Part shown: piece after piece, positions 16,283-25,400 of the stretch | Layout: each line of letters starts with the position of its first letter | How positions within the stretch are numbered: position 1 is the stretch's first letter | Position numbers and translations under genes: made by a program | NCBI GenBank assembly: GCA_040768665.1 | Contig: JAXGMN010000032.1 | Location: 1 to 64,000 of the forward strand | Direction of reading: 5' to 3' | Source: JABWBD01 sp040768665 | GTDB taxonomy: Bacteria; Planctomycetota; Planctomycetia; Pirellulales; Thermoguttaceae | Length of the DNA stretch: 64,000 nt | Notes under the pieces: model-generated | Seen by the model: only the letters and a program-made list of their open reading frames with translations | Databases searched by the model: none | Told to the model about the DNA's origin: nothing

Positions 16283-17829
16283 TGCGATCCCCCGGATATG
16301 CCTTGTCGTGGGAGTACTGGTGCCGCGGCGTCTTCTGGTTCGTGCCCGGCTGCGCAGCCCTGGTGGTGGGCCTCCTGTCCCCGGCCTACTACGTGCTTGG
16401 AGACGGCCCCGAGGTCCGAGCCTCGTTGAGCATTGCCTCATTCGCGGCCACGTGGTGGATCGCCATCGTTTTTGCCATGGCTTCGCGAAAGAGTCTGCGG
16501 CGTCTCTACGCCCTTCCCCTGAGCACGCAATCGCTGGTGAGCTGGCCTCTGGCAAACGGCATCCTGGCCGTGCTTGCCACTTACTACCTGACAGCCTTGA
16601 GCATCAACACGCTCTTCTACCCCGACTGGTCACTGATTGTGCCGGCGTGGTGGGCCGTGGCCATCTACGTCGCGTTTCAGACAACCGTGTGGTCGATCGA
16701 GCGCGGTCTTCTGGCGGTTCCCGTAGTCGCATTTGCCCTGTTGGTGCTTTACTCGAGTGGGCGAGGGTTTTTCGACGGATTGGTTGCGAGTGGCGGCGGC
16801 AGCCTCTCGCGGGCCTCGGCAGGGCTGGCAGTCGACCTGGGCGGGCCGTTCGTGGTTGCGGTCTGTTTCTATCTGGTCTCGCTCTATGCGGTCCGACGCG
16901 CCCGCCACGGTGAGGCATGGTCGATGGCCTGGCTCAGCCCGGATTGGTGGAAGCAGCGAAGAACCGAGTCGCCCGCACCCACGATTGCCAACGAAGGGCC
17001 TCTCGCCGTTCACCGATTCCGTTCACCGTACTCCGCGCAGCTCTGGATGGAGTGGCGGGCCAGGGGGCGCTACCTGCCTCTCGCGGTAGCCGCATTGCTT
17101 GGCTGCCTCTGGATCGGCTTTCGTTCCGACGCGCAAGGGCTGTCGGAGGCTTTCGGCGGCCTGACTTCGACGGCGCTGTTGTTCTCGCCGCTTGTCGGGC
17201 TGTTCCTGGGCCATCGCTCCGACCGGTTCGACATGAAGTCGTTCCTGGGCACCCGGCCGTTGCCGGATGGCGACATGGCAATGGCAGTGCTCGGCAACGC
17301 GGCAGTGGCGATCGGCGCCAGCGCACTGGTCTGGCTGGTCGGCGGACTCGGCATACTCGCCGCTTATCGCTACCCGGCGCCCATCCCCGACTGGCGCCTA
17401 ATACCGACGCTCTTGCTTCTCGCCTGGACCTTCACGGGGCTCGGGGTGGCGGTAGGGCTTGCCCGGAGCCGGTTCGTCGCGACGGTCGGCGTCGGGGCCG
17501 GTGTCCTTCTGGTACTGTTCTTCTGCATCATGCACACCTCCCGCGGACACGACATTCGCGTGGCCCTGTTCGCCACCCTGGCCGCCTGCTCTTTTGTCGG
17601 CACGGCGCTAGCATTCATCGCGGCAATCCGCCGGCATATCCTTGGAACACGCACGTTGATCGGTTGCCTCGCGGGTTACATCATAGTCTCGGCTTGGTGC
17701 CTTTTCATATGGGGCTGGGGGGCACCGAAGATATCCTTAGGCCACGCGATCGTCTTCGGGTTCTGCACACTCCCCTTCGCACCCATCGCCGCGGCCCCGT
17801 TGGCTCTCTTCTGGAATCGGCACCGCTAA
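16276..17829 (+). CDS. ABC-2 type membrane permease
   Basis: The 517-residue integral membrane protein begins at the ATG at 16276 after AAGGAGCGGG. About a dozen hydrophobic segments fall into two groups, with a charged cytoplasmic stretch near residues 215-255 (RRARHGEAWSM and KQRRTES). No substrate-binding protein accompanies it, which fits an exporter or an envelope-maintenance transporter rather than an importer. Position and coupling to the ATPase give the function; sequence alone supports only a polytopic permease. Confidence 0.8.
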   Translation: MLMRSPGYALSWEYWCRGVFWFVPGCAALVVGLLSPAYYVLGDGPEVRASLSIASFAATWWIAIVFAMASRKSLRRLYALPLSTQSLVSWPLANGILAVLATYYLTALSINTLFYPDWSLIVPAWWAVAIYVAFQTTVWSIERGLLAVPVVAFALLVLYSSGRGFFDGLVASGGGSLSRASAGLAVDLGGPFVVAVCFYLVSLYAVRRARHGEAWSMAWLSPDWWKQRRTESPAPTIANEGPLAVHRFRSPYSAQLWMEWRARGRYLPLAVAALLGCLWIGFRSDAQGLSEAFGGLTSTALLFSPLVGLFLGHRSDRFDMKSFLGTRPLPDGDMAMAVLGNAAVAIGASALVWLVGGLGILAAYRYPAPIPDWRLIPTLLLLAWTFTGLGVAVGLARSRFVATVGVGAGVLLVLFFCIMHTSRGHDIRVALFATLAACSFVGTALAFIAAIRRHILGTRTLIGCLAGYIIVSAWCLFIWGWGAPKISLGHAIVFGFCTLPFAPIAAAPLALFWNRHR

Positions 17830-17872
17830 GCCGTCCTACGGTCAGAAGCAGCACACATTCCTTCGCACGATG

Positions 17873-19156
17873 CTATGCCGCGACTGTCACGTACACCGTC
17901 ACCGCCAGCGCAATCACCATGACGACAATTCCTGCTCGTGCCGTCCAGACCATCACCCTGCCCGGCCGCAAGTTCGCCTCGGGGATCTCCCGCACAACGC
18001 AACGCAGGTTGAACGCATACAACAGCGGCGCGGCAGAGAGGCTCACCAGGGCAGCGCCGGTTACCAGGCGAACCGGATTGCCGACGACGAGCAGGATACT
18101 GCACGCAAGGCAGGACGAGGCCACCACGAAACCGACGTAAAGCCGTCGTCGCATCGGCCCGGCAAAGCGATCCGGGCGAAGCACGGCGCAGCACTCCGCG
18201 AACGACCGCGAGAAACCATCCACGACCGTGTAGGCCGTGGAAAACATCGCGAAAAACGCCGTCAGCATGAACACGTGGTAGATCCACCGGCCGAAGATCG
18301 CCGTATAGGCGGTCGACAGGGCCGCGGCAAACTGCACCCCTTGCAGTTCCGTGCCCAGCCCGGAAAGGTGGACCGCTCCCATGATCACGAACATCAGGCC
18401 GGTCGAGAGCGAGAGAAGATAGCCGGTCCGCATATCCCACAGTGCCGCACGGAGCCGTTGCCGGCGAACTGGTTCTTCCGGGCCGGCCTGTGGATCGGGC
18501 TGCCTCCCATCCGCGTGCATCTTCTCGAGGGTCCAGAACGAATGCCACACCGACACGTCGATTCCCGTCGGCATCCACCCGAGCATCGCAGCCACCAGGA
18601 CGATCGACCCGGCCGGCAGGGATGGCATGACGAGCCCGCGCAGGGCCTCGGGACCCGGAACGATCGGAACGAAAACCAGGACCGTGGCGAGGGCGAGAAC
18701 CGCCATCATCAGCTTGTTGAGGCTGTCGAGCCAGGAGAAGCCACCGGCCAGAAGCAGGCCCACGATGGCGATCGCCAGCAGGACCGAAAACTGTTCGGTG
18801 TTCAGCACCCCGGTCCATGTCCAAAGCACGCATCCGGCGACGCTCACAACCCCGGCGAGCACCCCGATGCCCTGTGCCAGGGTTCCCAGCAGAAACACCC
18901 ACAGCGCCCACTGTTTCGGACCGGGAATCCGCGCGTATCCCTCGAGCAGATGTTCTCCCGTCGCGGCGGCATAGCGCGGCCCGAACTCAAACGCGGGGTA
19001 TTTCAGTACGTGCGCCGCCACGACCAACCAGAGCAACTGGTAGCCGAACCGTGCCCCCGCCTGCGGGCTGAGCACCAGGTGCGAAGCACCCACACTGGCT
19101 GCAGCGAGCAGGATCCCCGGCCCAAGCGTATTCCATACCTTCTTGATCGTGTTCAT
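17873..19156 (-). CDS. Nramp-family-like metal transporter with altered ion site
   Basis: The 427-residue protein has about eleven hydrophobic helices with the Nramp layout. TM1 begins GPGILLAAASVGASHLV, so the DPGN metal-binding motif of true Mn/Fe Nramps is absent (SVGA at that place). TM6 has GWMPTGIDVSVWHSFW, where canonical members have MPHN-like residues. Such non-canonical members include Nramp-related Mg2+ transporters and others of unknown cargo. A hydrophilic loop with several Asp and Pro residues follows (about 235-250). The gene stands alone, 44 bp from the end of the convergent permease gene. Confidence 0.8.
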   Translation of the reverse strand: MNTIKKVWNTLGPGILLAAASVGASHLVLSPQAGARFGYQLLWLVVAAHVLKYPAFEFGPRYAAATGEHLLEGYARIPGPKQWALWVFLLGTLAQGIGVLAGVVSVAGCVLWTWTGVLNTEQFSVLLAIAIVGLLLAGGFSWLDSLNKLMMAVLALATVLVFVPIVPGPEALRGLVMPSLPAGSIVLVAAMLGWMPTGIDVSVWHSFWTLEKMHADGRQPDPQAGPEEPVRRQRLRAALWDMRTGYLLSLSTGLMFVIMGAVHLSGLGTELQGVQFAAALSTAYTAIFGRWIYHVFMLTAFFAMFSTAYTVVDGFSRSFAECCAVLRPDRFAGPMRRRLYVGFVVASSCLACSILLVVGNPVRLVTGAALVSLSAAPLLYAFNLRCVVREIPEANLRPGRVMVWTARAGIVVMVIALAVTVYVTVAA

Positions 19157-19350
19157 ACGCGCAAGAGTCTACCAGCCCTCGCCCACGGCGGCAACAAGCA
19201 GCGTCGGGAAGATGTTCGGCCACGGCTTCCGTCTGGTGCCAGCCGCGGCGGCGTATTAGAATCAACTGGCCGGCTGACGTTTTCCGTTCCGTCCGGGGCG
19301 GCGTCGTGTTTACGTTCCGTTGGGCGATCTTACCGGTAGGGTCGTGTTGC

Positions 19351-20325
19351 ATGACAGCCAAAGTCCACATGGCGAGTTCAACGGTCCGCGCGATATTCTG
19401 GGGCATCGCGCTCGCGGCCTTGCAGGCGAACGGATCCGAAACCGACATTTCGGACATCGTCGAGAAGGTGCGGTCGCACGAGGTCAAGTACCGCAATATT
19501 GAATTCGTCATCAAGATGACGCTTACGAGCGATTTGGCCGTTACGAAACGGTCAGCGGCAGCGATCCAATCGAGTACGGGAAGAATACGGTATGTCTCTC
19601 AAGGCGACCTGTTCTACTTTCGCAGAGATGAAGAGGCTTTCGGCATTGACGGCCAAAGGGTGAACATGGATCTCCTGATGGCCTACGATGGGGTGGATAC
19701 AAGGATCTTGGAACAGGGCTTGATCGGCAAGGTTTACGTGGGTCGCAAAGAACCCCGGACCTCGCCCCGGCCCCATACGATGGCTCTGCAAAACTGCCTG
19801 GTGACAAGCTCTCTTTCTGACTTTCTTGCCACGAAGGAATACTTCAAAGGCATTTCACACGCGCCGGCAATCATCGGAGAAGAATTGTATAACGGCCTGC
19901 ACTGCCTCAAGATTCGTGATGAGTACGGCAGATCTCATCCGACATCCGTTCGGATCATGTGGCTTGCCATAGAGCGAAACTACATCCCGGTCCGGTGCGA
20001 CAGTTACTTCCGCGCATGGAGTGAAACACTGCCCCACATGACGGCGCGTGTACCCGATTTGCGCGAGCTTGCGCCGGGAGTGTGGTTTCCATGGCGGATG
20101 GTCCACACACTCTATGCATCGGAAAAACTCCCGCAAGGGCAGGCTATACCGTACCAGACGATTGAACTCAAGGTTGAAGAAGCTGCACTTGAGCCACACC
20201 ATGCTCTCGATTTCTTTCGAAATGTGTTGTTCTCCAGAGGAAGTCCACTCTACGAGATTCAAGACGGGCAAATAATGAGGAAGTACCAAGCTGACGGTTG
20301 TAGTTCCGCCTCCGCTGTCCGCTGA
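19351..20325 (+). CDS. Secreted protein of unknown function, LolA-like layout
   Basis: The product is 324 residues from the ATG at 19351; other in-frame starts are 19306 (GTG) and 19369 (ATG). A short hydrophobic leader (AIFWGIALAALQANG) precedes a predicted beta-rich protein with DISDIVEKVRSHEVKYRNIEFVIK near the mature N-terminus. Planctomycetes hold many secreted proteins with this opening (a helix, then antiparallel strands, as in outer-membrane lipoprotein carriers). I cannot assign a family with confidence. Its base composition is noticeably less GC-rich than the neighbours, which hints at a different origin. Confidence 0.6.
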   Translation: MTAKVHMASSTVRAIFWGIALAALQANGSETDISDIVEKVRSHEVKYRNIEFVIKMTLTSDLAVTKRSAAAIQSSTGRIRYVSQGDLFYFRRDEEAFGIDGQRVNMDLLMAYDGVDTRILEQGLIGKVYVGRKEPRTSPRPHTMALQNCLVTSSLSDFLATKEYFKGISHAPAIIGEELYNGLHCLKIRDEYGRSHPTSVRIMWLAIERNYIPVRCDSYFRAWSETLPHMTARVPDLRELAPGVWFPWRMVHTLYASEKLPQGQAIPYQTIELKVEEAALEPHHALDFFRNVLFSRGSPLYEIQDGQIMRKYQADGCSSASAVR

Positions 20326-20498
20326 ATCGCGGCATCCATGCGGCGAACGCCTTCCGTGTGGCGAACCGGGGCGGCGTGGTAGAATTGCCTTAAACGGCCG
20401 GTCCGATCACGCCGGCGGCGTCGGGCGGGCGTCTGGGTTGGCAGAACAGCTCCTGTTGACGTTTGAGGAATCTTGTGGAAGGCGGAAGTGGCGGTCCT

Positions 20499-21326
20499 AT
20501 GCGATGCTCGCGTGCGGCACTTCTTCGGGCTGTGCTAATCGGATTCATCGGGCTGCATCTGGCAGGAACCGCCTTTTTTCGTTTCCGCCAGTTGCAGCCC
20601 GTCCACTTGGCGGACTATTTCATCCTTTTCGCTTTGACCAATTCGCAGGCTGCGCTGCTGGCTGTCTGGGCTGCGCTGGTACGCCGCCGCATGCTGATTG
20701 GAGGCACGTTGATCGTCTGCGGCAGCATTGGTTTGCGGTTGCTCGTAGCGGTCCCGACTGTCAGCGCGTGGTCGTGGGCTCAGGCTGAACTTATGGTGGT
20801 CAGACCCACTTTGGAACTGGGGGTATGCCTGGTCGTGTTCGCCGCGGTGTTGAGCCTGGTTCCGCTGCGGCGCAAGATGCTGCGGAAGGTTGACGCATCT
20901 CCGGAGAAAACCGCAAACACGAGGACGCAGTTCGCTGTGGCTGAACTGCTGATCCTGGCGGCTGTTGTCGCGGTGCTGTTACCGTTGGGGCGGATGACCA
21001 TGTCGCCCCCGCTCGCCGACGTGAAGGTCTACATCAAGTGGCTTACCGGTGAGATTCTCCTTCCGGCGATGGTAGGCAGTTGGGTGGCGTTCTGGCCGAA
21101 TGGCACATCGACACGCGTGTGCGGAGCAGTATTGTTTGGCTTCCCCGTTGGCGCGATCGGCTCGTGGCTTTCCTTCGGCGATCGCATCCTGCCTCTGCGC
21201 AGCACCACGGTGTACCACTTTCTTTCTGTTGTAGCGACGTGCGTGCTCATCACAGGATCTCTCTTGGTCGTGCAGGGCTGTGGCTACCGGCTAGTTCCTC
21301 GCGGTCCGGCGGACCTCGCCAAGTGA
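20499..21326 (+). CDS. Polytopic membrane protein of unknown function
   Basis: The 275-residue product begins at the ATG at 20499; a TTG-led extension to 20463 is less likely. About seven or eight hydrophobic helices are visible, with a charged loop near residues 125-145 (RRKMLRKVDASPEK). No motif is recognised. It has no operon partner; about 170 bp separate it from the secreted protein upstream. Similar small hydrophobic proteins are common beside secreted planctomycete proteins. Confidence 0.55.
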   Translation: MRCSRAALLRAVLIGFIGLHLAGTAFFRFRQLQPVHLADYFILFALTNSQAALLAVWAALVRRRMLIGGTLIVCGSIGLRLLVAVPTVSAWSWAQAELMVVRPTLELGVCLVVFAAVLSLVPLRRKMLRKVDASPEKTANTRTQFAVAELLILAAVVAVLLPLGRMTMSPPLADVKVYIKWLTGEILLPAMVGSWVAFWPNGTSTRVCGAVLFGFPVGAIGSWLSFGDRILPLRSTTVYHFLSVVATCVLITGSLLVVQGCGYRLVPRGPADLAK

Positions 21327-21824
21327 CGGACGAAAAGGAAAGGGGGACGAGTCGGGATAAGGACCAAGGAGCAAGTGCCGTGCCGGATGGTGCCGTACAC
21401 GAGAGGGGCACCCTGCTTCACCATGTACCCTCGCAGGTGTCTCAAAATAGCGCCCGCGCCGTGGAACAGGTGCGCCCTTTGGGAACCTAGCTACAGGCGT
21501 CCAAACGGGCGATCCGCAAATATGGGTTGTCTGGGGCGGCGGGAGGGACGTCAAATTGGGGAGCGAAATACCGGTACGTCGATCACCAGACGATTTGTCG
21601 CAGTGGGTACTAAATTTGCTCCCCGTCAGGCCGGCCCCATCCGGGCGGCCAGCGGGCCCTTTTCGTCGGTGAGGAATTCCCTGTCGCCGGCATCGCCAGC
21701 AAATGTTCGTCTCAGAAGTCGTATGTCCGAGGATACAGTAGAAGCACACCACGAACTCGTCCTGGGTGCCCGCTTTCGTTGCTGGCACGGTGGCTGTGAG
21801 GTCAACAAAAAAAAGGAGAATGTC
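21327..21824. other. Gene-poor stretch with decayed sequence
   Basis: About 500 bases without a supportable gene. Reading frames are broken and codon use is unlike the neighbours. The final 20 bases carry an A-run and AAGGAG, which serve the small gene that follows. Confidence 0.4.
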
Positions 21825-22070
21825 ATGAAGCGTCTCATGGTCGCATTGCTGTGCCTGGCGTTCCTGGTGTTCGCGGGCTCTGTCCCTGTGCTGGGGGGCG
21901 GGGACCAGAACCAGAATCAGAACGAGAACAGGGAACAAGGTGAAAAGGACAACCCCAACGATAACGGCGAGCGCAAGCGTGAGTGCAGCCGTCTCTGCAT
22001 CGACTGCGGAGCTCCCATCGATCTCGACTGCCCCCTTTGCCCCGAGTGTGGTTCCCCTCAGCCAGATTAG
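21825..22070 (+). CDS. Tiny secreted Asn-rich zinc-ribbon protein
   Basis: The 81-residue product has a strong ribosome-binding site (AAAAGGAGAATGTC) before the ATG at 21825. A clean signal peptide (MKRLMVALLCLAFLVFAGS) is followed by a Gly/Asn/Gln/Glu-rich spacer (QNQNQNENREQ). The C-terminus holds six Cys, starting CSRLCIDCG and ending CPLCPECG, a zinc-ribbon or rubredoxin-knuckle pattern. A zinc ribbon outside the cytoplasm is unusual, and disulfides are an alternative. It is too short and low in complexity for a family assignment, but the ribosome-binding site, leader and knuckle together argue it is real. Confidence 0.65.
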   Translation: MKRLMVALLCLAFLVFAGSVPVLGGGDQNQNQNENREQGEKDNPNDNGERKRECSRLCIDCGAPIDLDCPLCPECGSPQPD

Positions 22071-22325
22071 GACCGGTCGCTCCAATCGAACGAGCTTCTA
22101 CGCATTGTCGACCGATACGCAGTAAGGGTAGCTGGTTACAGGCCACAACCCACTCGATCCTAAGCGACGCGTAACCGTCCTGAAAACCATTACACGTCGT
22201 CCGCTCCGGCCCGCTGTACCGCGTGACGCATCCGACGCCATGCGACGGCGCAATAACTCCATCCCAGTTTTTTCACACGCTGGGAGCGTGGCTGCTCTAT
22301 TGCGTACGGTCAGCGTTGTCCGATC

Positions 22326-22377
22326 GTAAGACGGAGTTCATTCCGTTCCTTTTCGAACGGATTAGAATCCGTCTTAC
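22326..22377. repeat. Compound hairpin GTAAGACGGA / TCCGTCTTAC
   Basis: Outer 10-bp arms (22326-22335 and 22368-22377) enclose an inner stem TCCGTTC / GAACGGA (22342-22348 and 22355-22361). It is related to the GTAGGACGGATT hairpin near 31103. The gap around it (22071-22459) holds no gene I can support; it also has a lone CCGTGAACGGTTAC at about 22419-22432 that matches the end of element B. Confidence 0.65.
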
Positions 22378-22459
22378 GACAAAACCGGGCCGCGGGCGGC
22401 ATAATTTCCTTCCCGCCCCGTGAACGGTTACCCAAGCGGTGCTCCTTCCGCCGGAAAAC

Positions 22460-25400
22460 CTATTCGGCGATTACTTCAATACCGCAGACGACCGGTGGCT
22501 GCGACGAGAGCGGCTCGAACTCGAGCGTCAGCTTGTCCGATACCGGAACGCCCGAGAAACTCTTCCGGATCGAGCGAAGCGGCGCCTGTGCCTCCGCCAC
22601 GACATCGAGTCGGTCGACGACGGCCCGGCCCTGAAGCAGCACGCGGAAGACTCGTTCCGCCGGCCGAACGGCTGTGTCGGGCTCAACAAAATGCAGGCGG
22701 ACCGTGTAGGGGCGAGCTTGTTGCGGTTTTGCGTCCGGCGGGTTCTCGCCGTCACGGTCTTGATCACCGTTCTCTTTGTTCGAACCCAGTGTGAGGGTGA
22801 CCTTTCGGGCGCCTTCCACGCCGGATGCGGCAATCCACGCCGGGCCGGCACCCGAAACGCGCGAGCTGTGCCGCCGAAACCAGCGAAGTTCCCCCTCGAT
22901 TTCCACGGGAATATCCGGCGAAGTTCCGCCCACGCTCGGGTACTCGATCCACAGCGTTCCCTCCTCGGCGCGGCGGTCGCCCGCTGCACCGAAATTCAGA
23001 CCGACGCGGCGGACCGCAGCGCCTTTGTCGAGCGTCAGCGTGCTATAGGTCCACATCTCCGCGTCAGGCATCGGCACCAGGGCCAGAGAGGTCTGGTTCT
23101 GATAGGCGCAGGTGCACGTGCGAGTGTATTCCGGTGCGCTAAGCACGCCGTCGGCGACAATAAGGTTGGAGGTACATCCCGATTTGAACCCGCCGAAGTT
23201 GCCCGTGCCGCTGTGCGTAGCCAGGTCGTAGAACCCGGCGGCTCCCGAGCGGAATGTCAGCAGGTGCTCGCTCGCCACGCACGTATTGCAGCCATAGGTG
23301 CGGAGGAAGTTCCAGGCGATCGGCTCGCCGGTGATCGGGTGCGGAATGGTGACCGGCTCGCCGTCGGACAGGCGAAAGGCGCCCTGGGAAGCCTTGTAGC
23401 TCGTAGCGTTTGTGATGATGACGTCGTTGTGGATCATGCAGGGGCCGGCGTAGGCCAGGTCCGGCTTGGTCCATAAGGGCGTTCCGTCGATGCCGCGGAA
23501 CGTGGCCATTCCTTTTTTAGCCTCGTCGGGGCTGCGGTCGCTTGCCGCTGCCCCGGCCTCGAGAAGGATATCGTGCTGTTGCGAGTAGCCCAGCCAGGTG
23601 CCGGCGAGCGAGTCCTCGCGCTCCCAGAGAAGCTTTCCGGTGCTCGCCTCCAATGCAAGGAGCCGGGCGCGAGGCGGGTTCTCGCCGCGGCGGCGAATTT
23701 GGGTCTCCACACGACTGGGAAGGCTGTCGAGGCAGTAGATCCGCTGCTCGCCCGCCACGATGCCGTTGTGCAGGAAACTATGGACGGCATCCACCTTCCA
23801 GAGCACTTCGCCGGTATAACGGTCGAAGGCCAACAGGCCAAGGCTGCCATTATGGTCCGGCGACCAGGCTTCCCCTTTCTTGTTCTCCGGCGTGAACTGG
23901 TAGGCCAGACGCTGCGAATAGTCGCCAAACCCAGTCCCTGCCAAGAGCAGGTTTTCATAGACGCCGAGAAATCCCCACTCCGGCCGCTTTCCATCCTCCT
24001 CGGGTAATTCAAAGCTGCGGAGGGTCGTGCCGTCGGCCGGGTCCAGAAGCAGACACTGGCTGCCTGTAGCCAGGTATACCCCCTCGCGGCTGGCGACGTA
24101 GTTGGTTCCGCGGGCGTTGGCTCCGGGGAGGTGCAGTTGGTTGTAGGCCGTGCTCAACGGGGTGTCGGCGTAGGAATCATCATAGTAGATGTTGAAGGTT
24201 CCCAGGTCGTCGAACTGCCGCTTCCAAAGCACACGGCCGGTGTAAACATCGCGGGCACTGAGGCTGTTCAACCCCTGGATGAAGAGCCGCCCACCGACGA
24301 CCTGCGGGCTGGGCCCGTGCCCGTGCCGCGGGAGGACGTCGAGATTCGAACTGCCGCCAAACCAGAGAAGGCCCAGCGGCAGCCGCACTCGCTGGTCGTC
24401 GGACTTGACCGTGTTGGCGATGTTGCCGTAGGCGTGCGTCCAGTCGGCGGACCCGGGAAGCGAGCCGTCGCGGGTGACGAGCAGCCCGCTATCGGAGCTT
24501 GCCACCTTCGCTTTCGGCAGGTTGGCCTGCCCGACCCATTCTCCCATTGTGGCCAGTCGGTCCTTGCTCGATGCGATCAGCAGGGTGCCGCCGTAGGGCC
24601 GCAGCGACTCGTAGAGCCTCTTGAGGACCCGATCCCGGTTTTCGGCCGGTAGTCTGCCGACGACGATCAGGTGAGCGAGGTACGGCGGCGATGGAAAAGC
24701 AGCCGGATCTCCGACACACGCGGCAACTCGGCGGCCGTAGAGCCCGGCGGCATCGAGCCGCCGCCGCAGCCGGTCGACGCGGCTGGCGTCCGGATCGACC
24801 ACGATCACGTGCAGATCGGTGGCTGCCAAGCAGGCTTCCAGCAGGTCCACGTCCTCTGCGCCGAACCAAAGCGCATAACCCTCCCGGGCACCGGTCTGTT
24901 GGATGATTCGCTTTGCCCGGGTGGTAGCTTCCGGCTTGGGCTCGATCGGAGAGACCGCATCGGCCAACGTTTTCTCTTGGCCGCTCTCGGCGCCCCAGGC
25001 CAGGATCCCGCCTTCCTGCGTTACAGCAAACAGCATTCCATTGGCAGCCAGCAGTCGGGCTACGGAACCTTCTGCCGAAATCGTCCCGGCAACGCGGGCG
25101 GCGCTCTCCTCGCCGGGTAGATCGATGGTCACGATGCCATCCTTCCCGGCCGCATAGAGCCGGCTTCCCGCTTTGATCAGATCGCCGCTTCCATCGGCTT
25201 CGACCTGCCAAAGGAGCTTCTTGTCGGCATCGAAGGCTTGGACGACCGCCGGGGCAGGTTTCCCGTCGATCTCGCCGGGGGTGTTCGCCGCATAAGTGAC
25301 TGCCTCGGCGAGCACCGGTTCGTTGATCTGCCACCGATCCTCCTTACCGTCGGCCAGGTTCAGGGCCATCGTCCCGCGGACTCGCGTGTGGACAAACATT

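Noticed and set aside
22405..22440. Fifth copy of element B before the PQQ gene end
   Set aside because: Only the 14-bp end CCGTGAACGGTTAC is present, without core or partner end; may be a remnant but cannot be shown.
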